A stretch of DNA of 64,000 nt from Xiphias gladius (Eukaryota > Chordata > Actinopteri > Istiophoriformes > Xiphiidae). The DNA lies in NCBI RefSeq assembly GCF_016859285.1, contig NC_053417.1:10677206-10741205 (forward strand), given 5' to 3'. This document shows positions 25,955-37,900 of this stretch, piece after piece. The position numbers and the translations under genes were made by a program. Each line of letters begins with the position of its first letter. Position 1 is the stretch's first letter. Below the pieces are notes generated by a model. It did not search any database and had not been told where the DNA came from. It saw only the letters and a program-made list of their open reading frames with translations.

Positions 25955-28900
25955 GTACAGAGTTATGTTGTTTTTGGCACATCTCTAGCATGGAGAGTTT
26001 ATTCATTTCATTTCATTTAGTTTTAGTTGCAGATGAAAGTTAGTCTTCAGCAGCTTCCCTACAACAAAACGTTTCCACCTTCTTCAGATGGTGCTCAGCC
26101 TGGCAGTACATCCATAACCATTAGATTTGGCCAGACGGAGAACCCGTTGCAGACAGATCCACCGCTAGCAGCAGAAATGCAGAAGATCTCCCACCCTACC
26201 TCTGCTCGTCCCAGACCTGACCATCTCCCCTTGGGATCCCCAGACCCAAGAGCCCACCCCCTCTATCTGGGAGTAGCATCTCTCGCAGGTATTACTTCAA
26301 TAACCACAGTCCTTATATAATCCACTTACATAGTTTGGCATCTCTACAATAGTTGCATAGTTCTTCACAGTGCATTAAATGACAACATAGAAAAATAAGA
26401 TCGCATTAAAAAAAGTCAGCGTTAGATACAGTAAGTCAATAACGGCATATGTGAGAGCAGAAATAGAAATAAAAAAATGCCGGACAAGGTTTATTTTGAA
26501 TTTAATTGATGTTTACACATCAGTCTGTGAGAGTAATGAATGATTGTTTTTAATTTATTATAGGGAATTGTGTCTATTTAATTGCCTTTTGTCATAACAT
26601 CAATAGTTTTTTTCACTGAAATGACGAATGAAATGTCAAACTCACCTACTTTACCTATGGTAGTTCTGACCCTCCCTGTCTCTCTTCACCTTTATTGTTT
26701 GCTCTCTTCTTTCTTTTAGCTTTTTGGTCCTTTATTATTTCCTTTCTTATGCTAGTATCAGTTAGCATACCTGCACTATCCGTGTCTGTCAAGTCTTTGC
26801 TCTTGAAAAAAAATCACAGTGCTATGAAAACCATAAAAACTAGTTTTTCTGTGTGTTTGGCTATCTAGTTCTCAACATGCAGGATAACTATTTTAATGAA
26901 AATTGTACTTAACAGTTTGACTGAATCCTCTCTGTACTTCCATGTGAGGCTAGAGGGTGCCACAGACATCTTTACACACAAAATTACCTTTTCTATTTGA
27001 ATGGAAGGAAGTCTGTCTACACCAAGTATTTGTATGACTATGGAAATGGTGGATGGTCTATTTGGAGGGAGCAGTGCGGATGGAGGGTGAAAGAAAAGAT
27101 AACAGCATATTAGATGTTCCCTGATCTTTTCTCTCTCTAACCCCTCCAGGCGGCAGAGACAGGACAGGCAGGGCAATAGTTGAGCTCTATGGAGACCACC
27201 AAGGATGGAGATCAGCTGTAACAAGCCAGGAGCTCTTCCAGATGCTGCTCTACTTTCACTCGATCACCAGGTAAGCTGTAAAATCCATATCCCAGTAAAT
27301 CAATGAATGACTCAAGAAATAAATCAATAAACCAAGTGATCCATCATAAGATTAAAACAAACCAGCTGTACATTTACAGACATACTGGAAGTTCTGTGTG
27401 GTCTTGTCTGTTTTGTTGTGGTCACTGTTTTTGCACGAATTTGCCGTTTTATCTCTGTATGTAGGAAAGAAATCAGAGAATCTGGGATGACACTCATTTT
27501 TGATGCAAGGAAGACAAATCCTCAACCGCAGCTCTACAAGGCCTTGATGACGCTTCAGGTTAGAAGTACACAAGCTTCTGCATCACAGCAGACTACAGCA
27601 GATCAGAGTTAGCTGTTGTTGGGTGTTAATGCCAGACTGGAGTGTGGAGTCTGGAGTACTCCTGAGCATGAACAGCATGTCTAGACGTTCTCCAGTTTAT
27701 GAAATAGTTATGTGTAATGTGACAAAAGTTGTTTTTCCTTCACTTATTTGTAAAGACCAGTTTTACATCATATTGTCTAATGATATACAAACTGGTTTTA
27801 ATCAAATGACTGCATAATACTGTTCATTTTTGCAAGACTGATACAGTTTTCTAGCATTAATGTAATTTACTTCATAAAAAGTAAAAAAAGAAATTAGCTT
27901 GTATTGAAGCCCACGTTTTTGACTTTTGTATTCTAATTTATTTCTCAAGATACATAAAATTAAACATGCATGATTGTAGTTAAGTGGGATTTATTGAGTG
28001 CTAAACTGTTGTAGGAGCAGAGTCCCCAGACAGTAAACAGTTTGGTGCTGCTGGTGGACAAGGACAGCAGCCTCCGTCCAGAGAGATGTCCCAGCGTCCA
28101 GGTCAGCTTTTTCGCCCTACATAATCTTTATTATAAGACACCGCATATGGAGAAAGACTTCTTTTTTGTTTCCTACAAAGTGTAATCAGTCATTAACCTC
28201 TTTGATCAAAGTGTTCTAGTCATGCTTGTTTGCATGGCTTTAGAGACAGCAGTGTCCGAAGGTCAGTTGGTTTTTTCGGCCCACCACTTTGATCCAGGCT
28301 AGAATATCTTGAGAATATGTGGAAAGCCATCAAATTTTGTACAGGCATTTACTCCCCAGAGGATGAATGCTAATGACATTTTGAGTTAAATATCATGACA
28401 AATACTGGCTGAAATTTTGCCACGAAAACCTTTCTAGTGCAACCAGCAGGTCACAGTTTTCACTAATCCAGTAAAATATCTTATCATCACCTGAATGTCA
28501 CCTCTGGAGCCACTATTCTGTGTTTTTGTCTTGATACATTTGAGCTTTTTAGCTTTAATAAGCTAAAATATTGACCAAGGTGAATATTCAATTCTAATTG
28601 TTCTTGATGAGGCAGTTTTGGTAAGAGGAAAGAAAAAAAGTCGAATATAGAAAATACATAGAGATTAGACTGAGTTAGACTGGGAAGTATGATTTCAATT
28701 ACAAAGATTCAAAAAATCAGCAAAAAATGATTTAGACACTGGTATTGGTGAGCAACCAAGTCAGACATAAGGGTCCTCCTTTTGTTCATTTAGCACTGTA
28801 GCTTTGAAAAGTTGGTGTTGGTATTACTTTGACATTTACCTTGAGCAGACTGACGTGGTGACGTCGATGAAAGCCTTGCTGAAGCTGGTGGAGGGCAGTC

Positions 28901-31900
28901 AGCTGAGCTCCCGCCTGGAAGGCACACTGTCTCACAGCCACTGTGATTGGAAGGAGCTGCACCAGGTGAGACAGTTTCTCTTTTTCTCTGCCCCGTTCCT
29001 CTCTAATCGGGTAGTGCACTATTTATTTCTCTTCACTGTCCACATCCTCCATCCTCTAGAAACTCTTCCCATTTGTATCTGATCTTCATGAGGCATCCAG
29101 CCTGCTGCTGAGAGCCATCAGTAAGTTAGAGGAGCCCCAGAGAACGGACACTGTACAGGTACCTGATGGCTGTTCTTTGACTGCTTTTTCATGATGTTAT
29201 TTGGACCTTGGAAGCTGGGTTTACCCTGAGATATGTAGCTCTGTCTTCATTGATAACGCAGTATGTGCAGTATGTTGTTATGGAGATAACAGTTTCTGTA
29301 GCTATTAAAAATATTGGTGAAGGTACATAGAAAAGCTTTAAAGATCGTCTTCACAAAATAGCACCACAGGTAGTTTTTCGAATCCTTGATATGAAGGAGT
29401 CACTGTATCATTTGCTGATATTATTATTTGAAAATGTCTTTTTGTACAACAGACTGTGCAGCAGTGCATGATGGACCAGAGGACTCTGATGAGGGATGTC
29501 CTGGAGGACAGCAGATTGGTCAGCCTGCAGAGGGAGGGTGGGGCCATCCTGGCGAGGCTGAGGAAGGAGAGTGACCTGAAATACCCCCACTGCGAGGACC
29601 TAAGGTAAACACTGGGGAAAAACACCTGCTCTCACCTGCTATATTTGCATGTACAGAAAACCTGATCTGGGTTTATCTGTTCACATGGCCTGTTGTACCT
29701 TGTGATTCAGTATTCTTTCTGCTTTAAAATAAAACACTAAACTAAACAAAGTATTTCTGCCAACGCAGGACACTACACCAGCAGAACATTGTAAAAAACA
29801 GGGCTGTCAGCAAAAAAACTAATATAATTGTCCAGTTGTGACACTGTGTCCCGATTATTTGATTTAGCTGTAGCAGGAGCCTTAGATACGCTAGATAAGC
29901 TGAAGATGAAAAGAATTATGGCATAAGTTACAAAAGCATATTTCCATGTTGTTGTTTTTTTAGATCAATATCAAAACCAAAAGTAAAAGGAATTAGATGT
30001 TTTAATGGCACGGTAAGTTTCTTTACATGTAAGAAAGCAGAGGATCTTTAGTTAGAATACGTACTGGCACAGCTGGGTTATTTTTCCATGAAACTATTAT
30101 TTTTTCAGTTAAGTCACTCTGACACGGAGATCTCATTTTCAAAGGAGATGCCAGTACATAGAAAATTTAAAGCCAACGTACTGAAAAACAATAATGTATG
30201 TTAGGACACAGTAGAAAACAGCAAGATATATAAAAAGAAAAAGTCAATTAATAAATTAATGAGTTATAGGACATAAAATGCTGTCTAATCTTCCATCCAC
30301 AGTTTTTCATTTTAAAGGATATCTATTTTTCTTAAGGCTCTGATCTGTCTTTTTCCTACATGCAGTGATGCAGTGGACTCGGTGACCAGCCTCTACAACC
30401 ATGTGGAGGAGCAGGCTCACGTCCTCGTGCAGAGATCCAACGTGTCACTAGAACATTTGGAGTACCTGGTGCAACTCAGAGAGATGGAGGGACACTTCAC
30501 CCAGGTACTGTACGTTATATTAACTGACCATCAAATGTGCCTACGGATCTTTACATGAGTCAAATTTTCTTTCAAATGAAATTAGGTTTCAATATTGCCG
30601 TTATGGAATCATAATGTCCCTGAGTGCGTGGAAGCCCACTTATTGAATGATCCAATGACAATAATTTATAAAAAAAAATTCAATAAAATAAAAATAGAAT
30701 AATCTTTTACTTTTCTCACACAAATCTGGGAGCAAAACGTGATACAGCTCAGTGATGTGAAGAAATAGTGTCACTATGGCTTTCTTTTGCTTACCTGTAT
30801 TTTATGTCATTGCATTCTTTACTGTTTCTCAACTTTTTTTTTCTGGGACTCATGATCACTTAGATTTTGGTAGGCTTTTTGTTACTGTACTACCACTCGA
30901 GGAGTGGTAAAAAGGTAAAGGACTCTATTAATTATACTTTTACTGAGAGAATAAAAGCAAATTTGAATGCTTACATTTGCTCTGACATTAGCCATTCCCT
31001 TTTTCTGTTTTAAGGTGAACATACTAACCAATCAGAGAGATACATATAAAAACACAATAAAACGGGTGCATCCACACCTGTACATGTGCACTTGTACATA
31101 CCCTTTATAAATTATCATGGTTAGTGATTTTCTACAAAGTAGGAGATTGTATATAGAACAAGAACAAAACAAGACACATTAGATAAATAACTTTAAAAAG
31201 AAGTGAGTCTGAACACACATCCCTTTTCCTTGAGTTGGTACATGCTTACTTATCAAACCATATTGTTTTGCACCTTCTTTCCCTGCAGATGCAGCAATGG
31301 TTTAATGTAGAAGGAGAGCACCACCTGGTGGAGGCCGAATCAGTTGAGGACTCTGGAGACAGAATGGAGCAGATCCTTAACAGCTTCACTGGTTTCCTTA
31401 TTGAAGCTAATGTGAGTATAAGTTTGCTTGGGTCTGTCCTTCTGTCTGAATTTGTATGATTGGTGTTTCTCTGTCTGTCCATCTACTTCCCCAGGACCGA
31501 AGACACCATGCCATGTCGCTTGTGTCAGAGGCAGAGCGGGTCCAGCGGAGCGGGCTCTCCTACCCAGAGACAGAGACATTCAGGAGTCTTGTCTGCACCT
31601 TCAAGTCAGGCCTGGAGGACTTCCTGTGCAGGGCAGAGGCCTGCGGCAGAGAACTGCAGATCATGGTCACCGTGTGTGATTTTTGTGAGCAGGTTTGTAG
31701 AAGATCGGTGTCAAGTACACAAGATCAGCTCTTACCCTGTAGAAATAGACATTGTTATTTGGTTGTTCACTCAATTGCTGTTTTTAATTTATGTGTTGCT
31801 TTTGCAAGTAGCCTTTTTGGAAAGAATACTATTATATGGCTACATTATATATGTTTATATTCAGCTATACATTTAAATGTAGAATAATACAGGATCAAAT

Positions 31901-34900
31901 TAACCAGTCACAAAATAATGTAAATAAGCAGCTTTTTCAAATCTTTGTACTTTATGTTTATACTATACTTGAGTACATTCTAAAATCAGTAATTCTGCTT
32001 TAGATTAAGTAGGTTATTGTAGTAGTTCCACAGTCAGGAAGAATTTGCAATAAATATTGCTTTGGTGCACCGTTCATTTGTAGAGCAATCTCAAAATAAT
32101 TTTTACAGGTCATCACATGTTAAAATTGAAATTAACACCATTGTGATGCCACTTATACTCGAACCAAATGAATTTAGAAAACTATCTATCTATGTTCAAA
32201 GGGGTTACTTTTGTATATGTGTGCTTTTTGTTTTACCCAAAGACAAAAGGCAGCACTCCAGTGGTAATGAAAAAAAAGTCACCTCATGTCTCAAAGATTT
32301 GTTAGTTATTTTTTTAGTGTACAGCTAAAGAGCTGACAGATGTGCTGACGCTTGTCTGTGTGAACCCTTCATCAGAGCATACAGCATGTGGCATTTAGTT
32401 CTCTGTTTTAAACGAGACATCATGCAAACAACAATCAACAACAAACAATTACACCTCTTTTACTCTTATACTTTTACACCATTTCTTGAGTAGTTTTCAG
32501 CATAAGTGCAATCTTATGCTGCCACTTGAATAACACTTGAGTCAACTTACAGCACTAAAGCAGTGTTTGAGTACGGTAGCGGTATAAACAAAGAAAATAA
32601 GAACATGCAGTTTTTTTCGCATAGTAAAGGAAAACCTCTTTTACAAACAGGCTGTGGCTCTGGCCAGTGAATGCACTGATTACCTGGACCAGAGTCAAAC
32701 ACACACTCAGCCAACACAACACCAAAACCAAGACTCCGGACCGAAGACCACCTCCCTTCGCCAGTCTGAATTCCCCACAGCACATGGCTCTGGCCCAACC
32801 TCCACCAGTGTTTCACTGTCAGGTAATGACAGCTCCATCCTGCAGACTTTCCAAGACAGGTTCTTCCAGTTTAGCCCAGAGAGATTTCAGGAGGTGAAGG
32901 CCCAGGCCAGCGCCCTGCGGGGCTCCAGAGGGATGCGGGTCTGGAATGCAGCCTGGCTGAGATGTCAGGAGGCACGGCAGCAGCTTCAGGAGAGGATACA
33001 GGATGTGCACGAAGTTTACCGCCAAAAACCAGATTCCAGCAGCTGGTGTGAATGTCATTATGTGGATGTGGTGAGCACTAATATTCAGACAGCGTCACCC
33101 GGTGGCCAGACTCTGGTGGTACAATCGACCCCCGGGCCTCGGCACCCGCAGTGGGAGGGCATCGTTTCAGGAGCGGTGGATTTGGGGAAGAGAAAGCCGA
33201 TTCTGGGCAGCAACATCACTAATTCAACAAACATAGCCTGCTGTGACATCGTCATCAAACCTGAGGATCACAGTGGTGCAGGAACCAGCCAGGGGTCAGA
33301 GGTCACTCCACAGTCACCTCACAGGTAATTAAACTTCTTAGTTAGTGCCTTCATCTCACTTGATTACGGTTTACCAAGAGTGGTTCATTGACTGTCATTC
33401 CCAAACAATCTTGAAACATTCCTGTTTGAAAGTAGCACTTGTTTGAGTCTACTTGAACTTTTGATGATGGTGCTGTTATTTGTAATAAGAAAAAACATAT
33501 TATACAGTTTTCTTTTCTGCCTTTTTATCTAATATTGATTGTAACCCACTGTGTCTGTTCCCAGTCACAGAAAACCTAACATTACATTATAAATGAAAAA
33601 CAAATGCAACAATTGAAATTATTCCTAAACTAAATAAAAATCAGAATGATACTTAACACTACAATAATATATTACCCCTTAACACCCAGTTTTCCCCTTT
33701 TATTTCCCCTTAAGTAGCTTTAAGGCTGGAAAAATCTTCTTATTCCAAACTGCCTGACAGTAACACATATTCATTCTGTATGAAATTATTCCAGCTCTTT
33801 TTTTTATGGCTGCACCATTCCATTAAATGGAAATAGTCTGGATATCTCGTGTATCATTTACACATATTTTCCTGATATAAAGCCTGGCATATCTGGTATC
33901 TTGGGAGACTTTGGGATCTCCACTAGAATTTGAAATAAAGTTCTGAGTTGGAGGTCCAGCATGAGTTTGTACTGACTGACCCGACAGTGAGTCTGTGGGG
34001 TTGAGGAGTTACAGGGCCTGGATCTCCTTTATCTTAAGTCTAGTTCTTGGTGCCCTGCTCCTGCACTTGGTTCCTGACTCAATGTATTTTCGAATAGATC
34101 AGCAAGGAGAACAGAAAGAGAGGCGAGGAGGAGACAGGCGAGCAGAGCGAGGAGTGAGCGAGATGCCGCTGCTCTGTCTCAATCCAACACTGTTGGCTGC
34201 CAGTGGTTTCCATGGGGACGAGGTCTCAGAGCGAGGTCGGTGAGCCAAGACTCGTGCACCACAGGAGTAGCGACTGCAGGGTCATCCACTCCTCCAGAGC
34301 AGCGGGTTCGACCGCCGTCATCCTGCTCTCACCATGGTCAGCCGTCTTGTCGGATTCTCAAGGAGGCTCAGAAGTTCCAGATCTCCCGCCACGGGAGCTT
34401 CTGCTCAGAGGATTCCTGTACGAGCGACCGGGGTGCTGCAGGGGTTAATAGGACTTGCTGCAAACACTCCAGTCTGCCCATTGGGAGATATGAGGGGGCG
34501 TTTTGTTTGGCAAATCCACAGGAGAGTGCCAGCAATGCCCTGTAAGTTTATTACAGTATCAGTGGATGTATGTAACTTGCATTGCAGATTTTAAAAAAAG
34601 ATCTGAATTATCAGACATTTGCTTTACAAGATAATATTCTGTGAGATGAGTGAGATAATTCGATGATAAGCCTTGTACTAATCTTGTGAGTCTTAATGAG
34701 ATTTCATGCACTCCTTTCTGTCTCTAAGCTGACAATGAAGTGCTGCAGGTATTGTTTCTTCAGACTTTTTTTGCTTCTCTTTTTTAAGTTGGCAACGTGG
34801 ATGGATTACCGAACAGGCCTACCGGGCACACACCCCCAGCTTGAAGTGATTACTAACAATGAGATCCGTCTCAGTGGAAATTCAACAGGCAAAAGTGGGG

Positions 34901-37900
34901 ATATCCTAGTTCCCTTTTTGTCCTCCTGTCCTTTAATGCAGCTACCTAGGCAACTTTGGCTACAGTAAACTTAGGAATGCAATTTAAATATGTTTGACAG
35001 CAGAAGAGCTGTAACATAGTGTAGGATAGAGGCATTTTATCATTGTGCCCAGGGACCTGTTGTCTCATAATCCATCCATGCTTAAGATGTTGTTTTTTTT
35101 CTATCAGAGTGCATGTAGAGAGTAAAATGACAGCATGTGACTGTGTCATCTAAAGAAATGTAAAAGAAATTTGTAGATGATGATGCAAACCTTAAGTAAA
35201 TATTATCATGACTAGATTGTATATATGATATATGATATATGATATATGTACAGTATGTTTTCATTTTGCTCAACCAGGGACCAGGGGGCTGGAGAACACA
35301 GTGAAATCAGGAGTTTTTTTAAAAATTAGTCCTAAATTAATTTATCAATAATCCTTTCATCACAAGCATCTTTCACAAAACAAAGAGCTTATGCAGTTCT
35401 AACTAATCAATGATCAATTACAGTATGTAGAAAATGAAGTAATGTATCATTCAACAAGGAGGGGGCAAAAAAACATTGTTACGTGTTGACGAAATAGTGT
35501 ACATTACAAAGCTTTTGTAACCATCCCTAGTCTAGCCAGCACTACCAACTATCCACTGCCAAGCTGTGACTTAAAAACAACCCAAGACACTTTCCTAGTA
35601 TTATCTGGATTTAACTAATGAAGAAAAAACACCCATTATCAGGTATGTGAAGGATGAAGAGATGAATGTAGTAAGCTGTAGATAGTTAGCTGCACTAGGT
35701 AACAGTCTGTGTTTGAAGTTTAATAGATACTTGTTGTCTTTGTGTCATCAGGAGACTGCAACGTGTCCTGGAGGAGCTGGTGTTCACAGAGAGGGAGTAC
35801 GTCCGCTCGCTGGGCTACATCCTGACCCACTACCTACCCCTGCTGGACAGACCAGACATCCCCCAGGACCTGAGGGGCAAGCGAGGCGTCATCTTCGGCA
35901 ACCTGGAGAAGCTTGATGACTTCCACAGCCACTACTTCCTCCCAGAGCTGGAGGCCTGCCAGAGGGAGCCTGCCATGGTGGCCCGTTGCTTTCTCAGACA
36001 TGTGAGTGGTAACTGCATAACTGTAATCCATATAAATGTATATATAGTTGACCTTTTTTGTATACTTTAAATTCTCATTGATTTATGAAGCAAACATTGT
36101 TAAAATTTTTTGACAGTAGTTTTTATCTAATTGTGTTATTTTTTATTTTTGTCATTATTGTATAATTTAAATAATTTTAAAAGTCATGTAATAAACTAAT
36201 GTCAAAATATCTATATGGTTTCACTCTACTTCTTGAGATGTGATGAAATGAAACCAGAAATAAACAAGTATCGTTGCAGCATTATACTCATATAACCTTT
36301 AAAGGTAGATTATATTAATCTGTTTTTATTGTGGAGAAGAAAGTTGCTACTAAGAGTTAATACTGGTGTCGTTAACAAAATACATTTTCTCATTCTCCAC
36401 AGAGTGAGAGTTTTGGCCTGTACGCTCTGTACAGCAAGAACAAACCTCAGTCGGACGCCCTCATCCTGCACCGTCGCCATGACATCTTCAAGGTCAGGTT
36501 TTATGTCCTGCCTTTCTCTTAATTTAAGAATACAGGAGGTTGAGTTTTCCCACTGTAAATGTTCTTCAGCAGATGTTTTACACACATTTCATTCTGTACT
36601 TACAGCACACAAGCTCAATCTTTCCTACCAAACTCATTTCAGCACATTGTATCTGTTCACATGTCTGAAATACAGTCATTTTAGATGTCATTTTTGTCTT
36701 TAATTCTGCCTGACATACTGTATTTGGTTCCTTCAAAACTTCTTGAGTAGAACTGAAAAAGAAGCTCTTTAAATAGTTTTACACACATGATGTACACGCC
36801 AATGTGAAAAAGTTTGAACAGCTCCCTACATCTTCATATCTTCCCTTTCATTCATCTGAAATTAGCCTGTTTGGTGGATACAGTTTCAGCTCTGATGGCT
36901 ACAGTAGTCATAACACCCCTTACCCTGGGAGTACTAGTGCCATGCTTTACCTTTTGGGCTTTACCGTCCACTTTGTTTCCCCCTCACAGAAGAAGCAACA
37001 GGAGCTGGGAGACATGATGGACCTTTCATCCTACCTGCTGAGGCCCATCCAGAGGATCAGCAAGTACAGCCTCCTGTTGCAGGACATTTTGGCTCTGGCT
37101 GGCTCATTCAGGCCAAAAAACACGATCCAGGATACAATACTCGCATCTAATGTGGGCTCACAAAGTGTGTGTGGCCCGGGTGTGTATGTGCCTGATCTGA
37201 CGAGCAGTGAGAGGGAACGGGAGAGAGCTGACATCCAGGCGGCTGCAGACCTGGTTCGTTTTCAGATGCGTCACGGCAACGATTTGCTCACCATGGACGC
37301 CATCCAGGACTGTGATGTAAGATATTAAAATGGTATATCAGACATACGTGAAACACAGCAGTTAAATGAAGTTAACTGTCTTTTCCTTTCTGCTCTGCCG
37401 CTCTTTCGTCTGTTCTATCAGGTGAATTTAAAAGAGCAGGGCCAGCTGATTCGCCAGGATGAGTTCACAGTTTTCTTTAGAAAGAAGAAGTGTGTCCGGC
37501 GCATCTTTCTCTTCGAAGATCTAATCCTCTTGAGCAAGACCAAGAGGACTGACGTTGGCAATGATGTCTATGTCTACAAGCAGTCATTCAAGGTCAGTAC
37601 ACAAGATTGTTGGAGCCTTCATATTCAACCTTACTTTTAGCTGTCATGATATACAGTTTGTTCTACTTCACAGGCATTTTCCCAGTAGTTTTGAGTTACA
37701 CCTCACAGCCATGTGGATACCACCAGCATGCAAAAGTTACGTATCTAGTGAGGCCAAAACACCTAACCGTATACGATATTTCCATCAGTGTAATTTCTGT
37801 GTGTTTCTTTGTTTTTTTTTCTCTAACAGACAAGCGACATTGGGATGACCCATAACTCTGGTGTGAGTGGACTGTGTTTTGAGATCTGGTTCCGCAGGAG

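Noticed and set aside
25955..26043. Extension of the large RhoGEF frame past 25,954
   Set aside because: A donor at 25,955 joins in phase to a well-supported exon at 26,088; the extra residues have no family resemblance.
33995..34243. 82-codon frame with a hydrophobic N-terminus before the DH exon
   Set aside because: It is in a different frame from the conserved EAQKFQISRHGSF segment and does not join the neighbouring exons in phase.
36804..36989. Upstream extension of the DH-domain frame
   Set aside because: The sequence before 36,990 is intron: a pyrimidine tract and CACAG acceptor precede KKQQELGD, which continues the DH domain in phase.
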